From the NCBI GenBank assembly GCA_019635695.1, contig JAHBYZ010000028.1, positions 1 to 39,779 on the forward strand: a stretch of 39,779 nucleotides of DNA, written 5' to 3'. The position numbers and the translations under genes were made by a program. Each line of letters starts with the position of its first letter. Position 1 is the stretch's first letter. The stretch is from Rhizobiaceae bacterium (GTDB lineage: Bacteria > Pseudomonadota > Alphaproteobacteria > Rhizobiales > Rhizobiaceae). This document shows positions 1 to 8,011 of the stretch, piece by piece. The notes below the pieces were generated by a model. That model did no database searches. It saw only the letters and a list, made by a program, of their open reading frames with translations, and had not been told where the DNA came from.

Positions 1-2
1 GC

Positions 3-3000
3 ATCCCGCAGTTCCAGTTCGAGGTCATGCGCCCCGTCGGTGCGCTCAATCCGCGTATCCGCGCGGTGGCGCTGCTGCCGGGCTCGACCGAATACGGACT
101 TTCGCCGGACGTGGTGACACGCGAGGTCACGCCGGGCGAGACGGTGGCAGAGAACCGGCACGTGCTGCATGCCGGCTCGGACCTGCGCGCCTCGCTGGAC
201 GAGCTTCAGGCGCTGTGCCCGAATGTCGAGCGCGTGGCGCTGGTGGTGAGCTGGTTCGGCAACGACCTGCGTGCCGGCGACTGCTCGGTGCGGCCGATGG
301 TGGCCGGCAGCGACGGCGAAGGCCTGTCGCAGGCATGGACCGTGTCGGGCATCGGCCGTGACGAAGCCGCCGTGGTGTCGACGCATGGCGGACATCCTGC
401 ATTTGGCGGCACGCCCTCCGACCGCAGCGTGCTCGACGCGATAGCCGAGATCACGGGACGCGGACTGGCGGTGACCCTGTATCCGTTCCTCATGATGGAC
501 ATCGCGGCCAGCAATTTCGTGCCCGATCCCTACACCGGTGTGTCCCCCGCGCCTGCCTATCCCTGGCGCGGGCGCATCACCTGCTGGCCTGGGCCGCAGC
601 TTGCGGAAACGGCCGACAAGACCGCGGCGGCGCGTGCGCAGGTCGACGCTTTCTGCGGCCCGGCGACGGCGGCGGATTTTTCGACGGGCGACGGCACGGT
701 CGTGTTCGGCGGCAGCGGCTGGGGTTACCGCCGCCTCGTGCTGCACTATGCGAAACTGGCGGCGATGGCAGGTGGTGTCGATGCGTTCGTCATCGGCTCG
801 GAGCTGCGCGGACTGACCACGCTGCGCGACGGCGACGGGGCTTTCCCTTTCGTGGAGCAACTCTGCGATCTTACGGCGGAAGCCCGGACCATCCTCGGGG
901 CAGGCTGCAAGATCACCTATGCGGCGGACTGGAGCGAGTATTTCGGCCACCAGCCGGCCGACGGCAGCGGCGACGTGCTGTTCCACCTCGACCCGCTGTG
1001 GGCGCATCCCGATATCGACGCGGTCGGTATCGACAACTACATGCCGCTGGCCGACTGGCGGGACAGCGATGCGCTTGGCGAGGGCCCCGACGGCGCGCGC
1101 GGGCCGCACGACGCGGAGGCGCTTCGCGGCGGCATTGCGGGCGGCGAGGGGTTCGACTGGTATTATGCCAGCGATGCCGACCGCGCCGCGCGGGTGCGCA
1201 GCCCGATCGCCGATGGCGCCTACGGCAGGCACTGGGTATTCCGCTACAAGGACTTGGTCGGCTGGTGGAGCAACCAGCATTTCGACCGGCCCGGTGGTAT
1301 CGAGTCGGCGACGCCGACGGCGTGGGTGCCGGGCGGCAAGCCGATCTGGCTGACGGAGCTCGGCTGCCCGGCGGTCGACAGGGGGCCGAACCAGCCGAAC
1401 GTCTTTCCCGACGCCAAGTCGTCGGAGGGCGCGGTGCCGCATTTCTCGACGGGCGGGCGATCGGATGCGGCCCTGTTTGCGTTCGGACTCGCTCATGTCG
1501 ACCATTGGGACGGTCAGGCGGACAGCTTTGACGCTGCGGCGAACCCGGTTTCCGGTGTCTATGACGGGCGCATGGTCGACCCGGACCGGCTGTATTTCTG
1601 GGCGTGGGACGCGCGGCCCTTCCCGGCCTTCCCGAACCGCGGCGACGTGTGGGGCGACGGCGCCAACTGGATCGCCGGCCACTGGCTGACCGGCCGCATC
1701 GAAGGCGCACCGGTGGGCGACGTGGTCGACGCCATCCTCGCCGACCATGGCCTGCCAGCGGCCGACACGGCTGGCGCCGGCGGCACCGTGCATGGCTACG
1801 TGCTTTCCGAAGCCACGACGGCCCGCGGGGCGCTGGAGCCGCTCGTCGACCTGTTCGGGCTGGCGGTTGGCGAGACGGGCGACCGGCTGGCTTTCGCGGA
1901 TGAAGGCGCTTCCGGGACCCGGCCGGTGGAGATCGACGAATTCGCGCTGCCTGACGGCGGCGATGCGGTTGTGACGCGCATCCGCGCCGCCGATCTCGAC
2001 CTGCCGGCCGAGGCCGTGCTGTCGTTCCACGATCCGATGCGCGACTACCAGCAGGCGACGGCCCGCACGGTGGTCGACGAAACGGGCGGCGGTGGCATCG
2101 GGCGGACCGGCTTTCCCGGCACGCTCGACACCGGCCTCGCCAAGTCGCTGCTCGACGACTGGGCCAGGCGCAAGGCGGCCGCGCGCGAGCAGGTGCGCTT
2201 CGCCGTCGACCAGAGCCGTATCGACGTCGCGCCGGGCAGGCTGGTGAGGCTTTCCGACGAGGCGGCTTCGGGAACCTATCTTGTAACCGACGTCGAAGGC
2301 GCGATCAGCCGAACGGTCGGGGCGCGGCGACTGGCAGCCGGCCGGCCGGCCGCATGGGCGGGCGGCCTTGGCGAACTGCGCCCCATTCGCGCGACCAGAG
2401 CCGGGCCGCCGCTCGCGCACCTGCTCGATCTTCCCATGATCGGCGATGCCGAGCCGCACGAGCAGCTTCGCGTGGCGCTGAGGGCGAAGCCGTGGCTGGC
2501 GCACGCGACCTATGCCTCGCCATCGACATCCGGCTTCACGCAGCGCGCGTCGGTGCGGCTGGAGGCGACGGTCGGCCTGCTTTCCCTAGCGCTGGCGCCG
2601 GGCTTCGAGGGCCGGCTGGACAAGGCCGGGACCCTGACGGTCGATCTGTGGAGCGGCGCGCTCGCCTCCGTGCCTGACATCCAGCTGCTGGCCGGGGCCA
2701 ACCGGGCAGCCGTGCGCGCGGGAAACGGCGATTGGGAGGTGCTGCAGTTCGGCCAGGCGGAGGAGATCGAGCCCGGGCGGTGGCAGCTTTCGCGCCTGCT
2801 GCGCGGCCAGTGCGGCACGCGGCTTGCTATGCTGGCCGGCGCGGCCGAACAGGCCGACTTCGTGCTGCTGGACGCGGCCGTGGTCGCTGCGGGTCTGTGG
2901 AAAGAGGAGATCGGGCGTGTACGCAACTGGCGCATCGGGCCGGTGGGTCACGATTTCGCCGGGCCGACGTTCTGGCAGGGTTCAGCGACGGGCGGAGTGA

Positions 3001-3338
3001 GGGCGATCCGCCCGCTTCCGCCCGCGCATCTTGTCGCCGCGCGGCAACCGGGCGGCGACCGCGCGATCCGCTGGATACGCCGCGGGCGCATCGACGCCGA
3101 CCGCGGCCTCGCCAGCGATGTGCCGCTTGGCGAGGAGATCGAACGCTACGAACTGGTGGTCAGCAATGGTGCCATGCCGGTGCGCTCGCAGACGCTTTCC
3201 GCTCCGGACTGGATCTATCCGGCTGCGTCGATCGCGGCCGATTTCCCGGCGCCGGCCACGGCGACCGTGACCGTGCGGCAGGTGAGTGTCGCCGCTGGCG
3301 CAGGCGATCCCGCCGTCACGACATTTTTCGTTCCCTGA
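3..3338 (+). CDS. GTA baseplate/host-specificity multidomain protein (5' end outside window)
   Basis: This is the large baseplate-hub/tail-tip protein of a gene transfer agent, of the RcGTA gp15 type, used in recipient contact by the phage-like particle. The frame is open back to base 3, and residues IPQFQFEV precede the first ATG at 27, so the true start lies outside the window. About 1111 residues are visible; relatives are roughly 1300. The first half looks like the GTA TIM-barrel-like domain (WLTELGCPAVDRG near 1345-1385). The second half looks like the phage-tail/Rcc01698-type region, with LSRLLRGQCGTR near 2790-2820. It ends 32 bp before a holin-like gene, as expected for the last genes of a GTA cluster. 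No frameshift is seen, so it appears intact here. Family assignment is from recognition of these motifs, without a search. Confidence 0.88.
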   Translation: MPQFQFEVMRPVGALNPRIRAVALLPGSTEYGLSPDVVTREVTPGETVAENRHVLHAGSDLRASLDELQALCPNVERVALVVSWFGNDLRAGDCSVRPMVAGSDGEGLSQAWTVSGIGRDEAAVVSTHGGHPAFGGTPSDRSVLDAIAEITGRGLAVTLYPFLMMDIAASNFVPDPYTGVSPAPAYPWRGRITCWPGPQLAETADKTAAARAQVDAFCGPATAADFSTGDGTVVFGGSGWGYRRLVLHYAKLAAMAGGVDAFVIGSELRGLTTLRDGDGAFPFVEQLCDLTAEARTILGAGCKITYAADWSEYFGHQPADGSGDVLFHLDPLWAHPDIDAVGIDNYMPLADWRDSDALGEGPDGARGPHDAEALRGGIAGGEGFDWYYASDADRAARVRSPIADGAYGRHWVFRYKDLVGWWSNQHFDRPGGIESATPTAWVPGGKPIWLTELGCPAVDRGPNQPNVFPDAKSSEGAVPHFSTGGRSDAALFAFGLAHVDHWDGQADSFDAAANPVSGVYDGRMVDPDRLYFWAWDARPFPAFPNRGDVWGDGANWIAGHWLTGRIEGAPVGDVVDAILADHGLPAADTAGAGGTVHGYVLSEATTARGALEPLVDLFGLAVGETGDRLAFADEGASGTRPVEIDEFALPDGGDAVVTRIRAADLDLPAEAVLSFHDPMRDYQQATARTVVDETGGGGIGRTGFPGTLDTGLAKSLLDDWARRKAAAREQVRFAVDQSRIDVAPGRLVRLSDEAASGTYLVTDVEGAISRTVGARRLAAGRPAAWAGGLGELRPIRATRAGPPLAHLLDLPMIGDAEPHEQLRVALRAKPWLAHATYASPSTSGFTQRASVRLEATVGLLSLALAPGFEGRLDKAGTLTVDLWSGALASVPDIQLLAGANRAAVRAGNGDWEVLQFGQAEEIEPGRWQLSRLLRGQCGTRLAMLAGAAEQADFVLLDAAVVAAGLWKEEIGRVRNWRIGPVGHDFAGPTFWQGSATGGVRAIRPLPPAHLVAARQPGGDRAIRWIRRGRIDADRGLASDVPLGEEIERYELVVSNGAMPVRSQTLSAPDWIYPAASIAADFPAPATATVTVRQVSVAAGAGDPAVTTFFVP

Positions 3339-3370
3339 AAAGTTTGACAACTGCCGAAAAGGAGAAACCG

Positions 3371-3577
3371 TTGGACGACGCAAAACCCTGGTACCTGTCG
3401 CGCACGATCTGGGCCTCGCTGATCACCGTGCTTCTCGCGGTGGCCGGCATCGTGGGCGTGCCTGTCGCTGCGGTAGACGGCGGCGCGCTGGCCGACGCGA
3501 TCGTGCAGGCGGTGACTGCGATCCTTGGCGTGGTCGCCATTCTCGGAAGGCTGAACGCGACGCGTCGGATAGGGTGA
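3371..3577 (+). CDS. Small holin-like membrane protein, TTG start
   Basis: This 68-residue protein begins MDDAKPWYLSRTIWASL. It has one clear membrane segment (about residues 13-35) and a second hydrophobic stretch (about 44-60), then a short basic tail (NATRRIG). Such W-L-S-x-T-W proteins are common beside peptidoglycan hydrolases and tail genes of rhizobial phages and GTAs and are usually called holin-like. The start is TTG at 3371, chosen because AAAAGGAG at 3357-3364 sits 6 nt upstream and no ATG or GTG gives a sensible N-terminus. It follows the GTA tail gene by 32 bp and probably shares its transcript. A role in particle release is inferred from position and size only. Confidence 0.7.
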   Translation: MDDAKPWYLSRTIWASLITVLLAVAGIVGVPVAAVDGGALADAIVQAVTAILGVVAILGRLNATRRIG

Positions 3578-3581
3578 ACCA

Positions 3582-3637
3582 CGTTCACGCATGTCTTTCG
3601 ATTGTTCATTTCGCGTTCAGCGCTGCTGCGCTAGATA
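3582..3637 (+). promoter_or_regulatory. Candidate FeuP/PhoP-type promoter upstream of feuN
   Basis: Three near-identical hexamers lie on one face of the helix: CGTTCA at 3582-3587, TGTTCA at 3603-3608 and CGTTCA at 3614-3619, with a weaker TGTCTT at 3592-3597. The last two are separated by exactly 5 bp, the hexamer-N5-hexamer layout of PhoP-family boxes. A -10-like TAGATA at 3632-3637 starts 12 bp after the box, the spacing known for PhoP promoters. Transcription would begin at about the feuN ATG (3645). Autoregulation by FeuP is an inference from this layout. Confidence 0.45.
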
Positions 3638-3644
3638 GGACGCC

Positions 3645-3929
3645 ATGAACAGGTTCCTCGCCCCCGCGCTGGTTGCCGCCGTGCTCTGCACGGCCACGGC
3701 GGCATTCGCCCTGACACCGCGCGTGGGGCTGGAGACACCGCCTTTCGCGACCAATGCGTCGGGCGACTGCCGCGCCATCGGCCAGCAGAAGGCTGCCGAA
3801 CTCGGCGGCACGCTGGCCGACGCCCATGTCGAGAACCGCGGCGGCCAGAACGTCTGCGTCGGCGTCGTGCTGGTTCCGGCCCGCGACGGTGAGCGCGGGC
3901 GGCAGGTGTCGTTCGCGGAACCGATGTAG
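3645..3929 (+). CDS. feuN: Small periplasmic protein, FeuN-like
   Basis: This 94-residue protein has a typical signal peptide (about residues 1-22, MNRFLAPALV...AAFA), so the mature part of about 72 residues should be periplasmic. It holds two cysteines (C42 and C71) that could form a disulfide. It sits 48 bp upstream of the FeuP-type regulator in the same direction. In Sinorhizobium a small periplasmic protein, FeuN, is known to dampen FeuPQ signalling. Position, size and export fit, but I cannot align the sequences, so the name is tentative. No good Shine-Dalgarno sequence is present (only AGGA four bases before the ATG), and a -10-like element ends seven bases upstream, so the message may be leaderless. 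Confidence 0.6.
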   Translation: MNRFLAPALVAAVLCTATAAFALTPRVGLETPPFATNASGDCRAIGQQKAAELGGTLADAHVENRGGQNVCVGVVLVPARDGERGRQVSFAEPM

Positions 3930-3977
3930 GATCGGCCCCGGAACGGGGAGCGAATCGCCAACCTGCTGCGAGGCACC

Positions 3978-4640
3978 ATGCGCATTCTCGTTGTCGAGGA
4001 CGACAAGGATCTGAACCGCCAGGTTTCCGAGGCGCTGACCGATGCCGGATACGTGGTCGACCGCGCCTACGACGGTGAGGAGGGCCACTTCCTCGGCGAC
4101 ACGGAGCCCTACGACGCGGTCGTACTCGATATCGGCCTGCCGCAGATGGATGGCATCAGCGTGGTCGAGCGCTGGCGCCGCGACGGGCGCAAGATGCCGG
4201 TGCTGATGCTGACGGCGCGCGACCGCTGGAGCGACAAGGTCGCCGGCATCGACGCCGGTGCCGACGACTATGTGGCGAAGCCGTTCCACATCGAGGAAGT
4301 GCTGGCGCGGCTGCGGGCGCTGATCCGTCGCGCCGCCGGCCACGCCTCGTCGGAATTGTCCTGCGGGCCGCTCAGACTCGACACCAAGGCATCCAAGGCC
4401 GACATCGACGGCCGCACGCTGAAGCTGACCTCGCACGAGTTCCGGCTGCTCGCCTACCTGATGCACCACATGGGGCAGGTGGTTTCGCGCACCGAACTTG
4501 TCGAGCATCTTTACGATCAGGATTTTGACAGGGATTCCAACACGATCGAGGTGTTTGTCGGGCGCCTTCGCAAGAAGATGGGCGTCGACATGATCGAGAC
4601 CGTGCGCGGCATGGGTTACCGCATGCGCGAGCCTGAGTGA
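3978..4640 (+). CDS. feuP: OmpR/PhoP-family response regulator FeuP
   Basis: This is a 220-residue two-domain regulator. The receiver domain (about 1-115) has the acidic pair near residues 8-9, phospho-acceptor D51 (VVLDIGLPQMDG) and K101 (AKPF). A winged-helix DNA-binding domain fills the second half (LTSHEFRLLAYLM, then NTIEVFVGRLRKKMG and VRGMGYRM). The wording DRWSDKVAGIDAGADDYV and the QDFDRDSNTIEVF region match what I know of FeuP. In Sinorhizobium FeuP with FeuQ controls export of periplasmic cyclic glucan (ndvA) and osmoadaptation. It lies between feuN and feuQ, but a 138-bp palindrome separates it from its kinase gene. ATG 3978 is the natural start and its Shine-Dalgarno sequence is weak. 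Confidence 0.88.
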   Translation: MRILVVEDDKDLNRQVSEALTDAGYVVDRAYDGEEGHFLGDTEPYDAVVLDIGLPQMDGISVVERWRRDGRKMPVLMLTARDRWSDKVAGIDAGADDYVAKPFHIEEVLARLRALIRRAAGHASSELSCGPLRLDTKASKADIDGRTLKLTSHEFRLLAYLMHHMGQVVSRTELVEHLYDQDFDRDSNTIEVFVGRLRKKMGVDMIETVRGMGYRMREPE

Positions 4641-4778
4641 GGTCGCCCGGAAATGCGTGAGGGCGGTCTGCAAATGGCGTCTTCCTGTGCTCCGGTTCTC
4701 ACGTATGAAAAATACGCTCCGCTCCGGTGCTCGAAAGCCATCCATTTCCGGCGCGCCCTGACGCATTTCCGGGCGACC
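4641..4778. repeat. 138-bp intergenic palindromic element between feuP and feuQ
   Basis: Bases 4641-4665 and the reverse complement of 4754-4778 agree at 24 of 25 positions, starting with 18 identical bases (GGTCGCCCGGAAATGCGT). The interior is also partly self-complementary: AAATGG, CCGG and CGTAT are each matched in the opposite arm. The centre of symmetry is near the GAAAA at 4707-4711. It begins directly after the feuP stop. Size and build recall the RIME or Bru-RS palindromes of rhizobia and Brucella. It could fold in RNA and tune feuQ expression relative to feuP. Confidence 0.75.
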
Positions 4779-4798
4779 GCATCCGCGAGGCACGGCAG

Positions 4799-6193
4799 GT
4801 GAGCAACACGCGACGCCTGCGCCTTTGGCCGCGCTCGCTCGCGTTCCGGGTCATTGCGTTCTCGTCGCTGTGGGCCGCAGTTGCGCTTTTCGTCATTTCC
4901 ACCGTGATATCCGGCCTGTTTCGCGAGGTCAGCGAGCGCGGCTTCGATGGTCTGCTGTCGGCGCACCTGTTCAACCTCATAAGCTCCGTTCAGGCGGACG
5001 AGGACGGCAGGCTGGGCGGTTCGGCCAATCTCGGCGACCTGCGCTTCCTGCGTCCCAACTCCGGTTGGTACTGGGCCGTGGAACCGGCTTCCGCCGGCCT
5101 TTCAGGCGAGCTCACGTCGCTGTCTCTGTCGGGAAACGTGCCGGCTCCCGGCGTCGACGCCGTGCCGTTCGACGATGAGTTCCAGCGCCGTTATCGCGCC
5201 GTCGGGCCGGCCGGCGAGCTTCTCGACGTTGTCGAAACCGAGATCGAGCTCGGCAGCCGCGACCGCGTGGCCCGCTTCCGCATGATGGGCAACCGCACTG
5301 AGCTGGAAGCGGACATCTCCGCCTTCTCGCGGCGCCTATACGCCTATCTGGGGGCATTCGGCGCGGGCATGATCGCCATCAACGTCGCGGCGATCCTGCT
5401 GGGCCTCCAGCCGCTGCGGCGCGTCAGCCGCGCGCTGGCCGACATCAGGCGCGGCACCTCCGGCAAGCTGGACGGCGAGTTCCCGACCGAGATCGCCCCG
5501 CTGGCGGGCGAAACCAACGCGCTGATCGAGAGCAACCGCCGCATCGTCGACCGCGCCCGCACGCAGGTCGGCAACCTTGCGCACTCGCTGAAGACGCCGT
5601 TGGCGGTGATGATGAACGAGGGCCGCGCGCTCAAGGGCGACAGGGGCCGCATCTTCGTGGAGCAGGCCGGTGCGATGCAGAGCCAGCTCGACCACTATCT
5701 CCAGCGCGCCCGCATCGCCGCGCAGCGCGAGAGCGTCGTCTTCCGCACCCCGGTGGCGCCGGTGCTGGAGCGGCTGGCGCGGGTCGTCCGCAAGCTTGGT
5801 TCAGACAAGACGGTGGATCTCGTCTTACCTCCCGCGCAGGTGGTCTTCTCAGGTGAAAGGGAGGACTTCGAGGAGATCGTAGGCAACCTTGTCGACAACG
5901 CGGTGAAGTGGTCGCAGTCGCGCGTGCGCATTTCGATCGAGCCCGCGGAGCCCCGCGAAGGCCAGCCGGTGTTTCGCCTGCTTGTCGAGGACGACGGCCC
6001 CGGCATCCCGGAGGACAAGGCGCGCGAGGCGATCAAGCGCGGGCGCCGGCTGGACGAATCGAAGCCAGGCACGGGGCTGGGCCTGTCGATCGTGGCCGAG
6101 CTGGTGTCGGAATACGGCGGGCGCCTGTCGCTTGGACGCTCCGAACTCGGCGGGCTGCGCGTCGAGGTCGAGCTGCGCGAGGCGCCAGGCTGA
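4799..6193 (+). CDS. feuQ: Sensor histidine kinase FeuQ
   Basis: This membrane histidine kinase of 464 residues is the partner of FeuP. It has TM1 (about 15-40), a periplasmic sensor region, TM2 (about 180-204), a HAMP-like linker and a dimerisation helix with the phosphorylated H262 (LAHSLKTPLAV). The ATPase domain shows DNAVKWS, DDGPGIPED and GTGLGLSIVAEL. I chose GTG 4799 because GAGG at 4787-4790 lies 8 nt upstream and the next residues (SNTRRLRLWPRSLAFRV) lead straight into TM1. An in-frame GTG at 4727 lies inside the palindromic element and would add an unlikely N-terminus. FeuN probably acts on its periplasmic domain, by analogy with Sinorhizobium. Confidence 0.85.
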   Translation: MSNTRRLRLWPRSLAFRVIAFSSLWAAVALFVISTVISGLFREVSERGFDGLLSAHLFNLISSVQADEDGRLGGSANLGDLRFLRPNSGWYWAVEPASAGLSGELTSLSLSGNVPAPGVDAVPFDDEFQRRYRAVGPAGELLDVVETEIELGSRDRVARFRMMGNRTELEADISAFSRRLYAYLGAFGAGMIAINVAAILLGLQPLRRVSRALADIRRGTSGKLDGEFPTEIAPLAGETNALIESNRRIVDRARTQVGNLAHSLKTPLAVMMNEGRALKGDRGRIFVEQAGAMQSQLDHYLQRARIAAQRESVVFRTPVAPVLERLARVVRKLGSDKTVDLVLPPAQVVFSGEREDFEEIVGNLVDNAVKWSQSRVRISIEPAEPREGQPVFRLLVEDDGPGIPEDKAREAIKRGRRLDESKPGTGLGLSIVAELVSEYGGRLSLGRSELGGLRVEVELREAPG

Positions 6194-6247
6194 GAGCACG
6201 CCCGACATTGTGGGTCATCAGGGGCCGCAATTCGGTCAAAGACCGTG

Positions 6248-6253
6248 TATAAC
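6248..6253 (+). promoter_or_regulatory. Candidate -10 element of the 17-kDa-type lipoprotein gene
   Basis: TATAAC at 6248-6253 lies 27 bp before the ATG at 6281. A short dyad, CGGTC-AAA-GACCG (6233-6245), sits where a -35 region would be and could be an operator. No good -35 hexamer is visible, so this rests mainly on the -10 match. Confidence 0.3.
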
Positions 6254-6280
6254 GGGCAATGTGAGAGAGAGGGCCAAGCC

Positions 6281-6730
6281 ATGACTTCGCTGGGGATGCG
6301 CCGCCTGACGCGCAATGCTGCGGCACTTGTTGCCGCGGCGTTCGTGGCCGGCTGCGCGTCGGGACCGTCCGGCGCGATGATGGGTGGCTTTGCCGCCGCC
6401 GAAACCGGCGGCAACCGCGCCTCGCAGTCGATCGCGGCTGCGATGGGTGGCGGTCTGATCGGCGGCGTGGCGGGCAACCGGCTGGATGGCGGCGACCGTC
6501 GCCGTGCGCTGGAGGCCGAGTACCAGGCATTGGAATACGGCCAGGCCGGACAGCCGGTCGCCTGGAAGAGCGGCGATGCCGCCGGCGAGGTCATCGCCTA
6601 TCAGCCTTATCGGGTCGGCTCGCAGAACTGCCGTCAGTATTCGCATACCGTGGTGATCGCAGGGCAGTCCCAGAGCGCGCGCGGCTCGGCCTGCCGCAAC
6701 GATGACGGCAGCTGGACGCCGCTGGTCTGA
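6281..6730 (+). CDS. 17-kDa surface-antigen-type outer-membrane lipoprotein
   Basis: This 149-residue lipoprotein has a signal peptide ending in the lipobox VAGC, with lipidated C25. A glycine-zipper segment follows (MGGGLIGGVAGNRL, about residues 61-75). The C-terminal domain holds two more cysteines (QNCRQYSHTV and SACRNDDGSW), the pattern of the 17-kDa surface antigen/glycine-zipper family. Such proteins sit in the outer membrane; their molecular task is not well defined. The start at 6281 is supported by a purine-rich GAGAGAGGG about 7 nt upstream. It stands alone between feuQ and the ccm operon, with its own -10-like TATAAC. Confidence 0.8.
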   Translation: MTSLGMRRLTRNAAALVAAAFVAGCASGPSGAMMGGFAAAETGGNRASQSIAAAMGGGLIGGVAGNRLDGGDRRRALEAEYQALEYGQAGQPVAWKSGDAAGEVIAYQPYRVGSQNCRQYSHTVVIAGQSQSARGSACRNDDGSWTPLV

Positions 6731-6771
6731 GCGCGCGCCGAACGTGTGCGAACGCGGATGCTGACGACGAT

Positions 6772-6785
6772 TTGATCCGCCTCAA
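6772..6785. promoter_or_regulatory. FixK/FNR-type box upstream of the ccmIEFH operon
   Basis: TTGATCCGCCTCAA matches TTGA-N6-TCAA perfectly and the longer TTGAT-N4-ATCAA at 9 of 10 positions. It lies in the 159-bp gap between the lipoprotein gene and ccmI, 104 bp before the ccmI ATG. A class II arrangement would place the start of transcription near 6820. Low-oxygen control of cytochrome c maturation would make sense, but it is inferred. Confidence 0.5.
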
Positions 6786-6889
6786 GGCATATCCGGCGCG
6801 CTTGCTGCACCGATCCGCGCTATCCGACGCCAATTCGCCGCAACCCGGTGCGATTGGCATCCCATCCGGTGGTGGCTATCTGGAGCATC

Positions 6890-8011
6890 ATGTCATTCTG
6901 GCTCGCGGCAGCGCTGTTGACTTTCCTGGCCTGCGCGGCGCTGCTCTGGCCGTTCCGGCGCGGAGCGGGCGCGGCGGCTTCCGGCGCGCACGACATCGAG
7001 GTCTATCGCGACCAGCTGAGTGAGCTGGACCGCGACATGCAGCGTGGCGTCATCGGCGCGGCCGAGGCTCAGGAAGCCCGCGCCGAGATCGGCCGGCGGC
7101 TGCTGAAGGCCGCCGAGGGCGTAGCCGCACGCACCGGCGCGGGCGGCCGCGCGGGGCGGATCGCGGCAAGCGCGGCGATCCTGTCGGTGCCGCTGGTCGC
7201 CTGGGGCGGCTATTCGCTGACCGGCTCGCCGGCGATTCCGGACCAGCGCCTGGCGGAACGGCTGTCCCGCAATCCCGCCGAAAACACAGTGGAAGAACTG
7301 ATCGCGCGCGCCGAGCAGCATCTTGCCGCCAATCCGGCGGACGGTCGCGGCTGGGAAGTTCTGGCGCCCATCTACATGCGCACCGGCCGCTCCGCCGATG
7401 CGGTTGCCGCCTGGAAGAACGTGATCCGGCTGAGCGGCGCCTCGGCTGTGCGCGAAGCCGGCCTGGGCGAGGCGCTGACCGCCGACGCGTCCGGGGTCGT
7501 GACGGCGGATGCCGAGGCGGCGTTCGGTCGCGCGCTGGCGCTCGATCCGAACGAGCCGCGCGCGCGCTTCTTCACCGCCATGGCGCTGATGCAGGAAGGC
7601 AAGCAGGCCGAAGCCGCGGCTGCGTGGCAGGCGATGGCGCAGGCGCTTCCTGCGGATTCGCCGTGGCAGGCCGTGGTCGGCCGCGCGCTTGCGTCGATAT
7701 CTCCCGAAGCGGCGCCTCCGGCAGGACCCTCGGCCGATGACATGGCCGCGGCTCAGGACATGGCGCCGCAGGACAGGCAGGCGATGATCGAAGGCATGGT
7801 CGCCAACCTCGATGCAAGGTTGCGCGAGAATCCCGCCGACGCGGAGGGCTGGCAGCGGCTGGTGCGCTCCTACGCGGTGCTGGGCAAGTCCGACGAGGCG
7901 GCCGATGCGCTGGCGCGCGGCATTGCCGGTCTGGGCGCGGGCACGACGGCCGCCGCCGAACTCGTCGCTTTCGCCGCCGGCATCGGCGTGTCGCCGAAGG
8001 TGACGCGATGA
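6890..8011 (+). CDS. ccmI: Cytochrome c maturation protein CcmI (CycH)
   Basis: CcmI is the apocytochrome c chaperone of the System I haem-ligation machinery. The protein has 373 residues. TM1 is at about 3-22 ([20 protein letters not shown]), a cytoplasmic loop carries the typical [13 protein letters not shown] motif, and TM2 is at about 90-112. A long periplasmic TPR part follows ([35 protein letters not shown]). The ATG at 6890 has GGAG four bases upstream and gives the standard N-terminus; an ATG at 6848 would add 14 unlikely residues. Its stop overlaps the ccmE start in ATGA (8008-8011). It is the first gene of ccmI-ccmE-ccmF-ccmH, the rhizobial cycHJKL order. Confidence 0.9.
   Translation: MSFWLAAALLTFLACAALLWPFRRGAGAAASGAHDIEVYRDQLSELDRDMQRGVIGAAEAQEARAEIGRRLLKAAEGVAARTGAGGRAGRIAASAAILSVPLVAWGGYSLTGSPAIPDQRLAERLSRNPAENTVEELIARAEQHLAANPADGRGWEVLAPIYMRTGRSADAVAAWKNVIRLSGASAVREAGLGEALTADASGVVTADAEAAFGRALALDPNEPRARFFTAMALMQEGKQAEAAAAWQAMAQALPADSPWQAVVGRALASISPEAAPPAGPSADDMAAAQDMAPQDRQAMIEGMVANLDARLRENPADAEGWQRLVRSYAVLGKSDEAADALARGIAGLGAGTTAAAELVAFAAGIGVSPKVTR

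Noticed and set aside
4727..4798. Upstream GTG start for feuQ
   Set aside because: It lies inside the 138-bp palindrome and adds a proline-rich N-terminus; GTG 4799 has a better ribosome binding site.
6848..6889. Upstream ATG for ccmI
   Set aside because: No ribosome binding site, and the family N-terminus begins at MSFW (6890).
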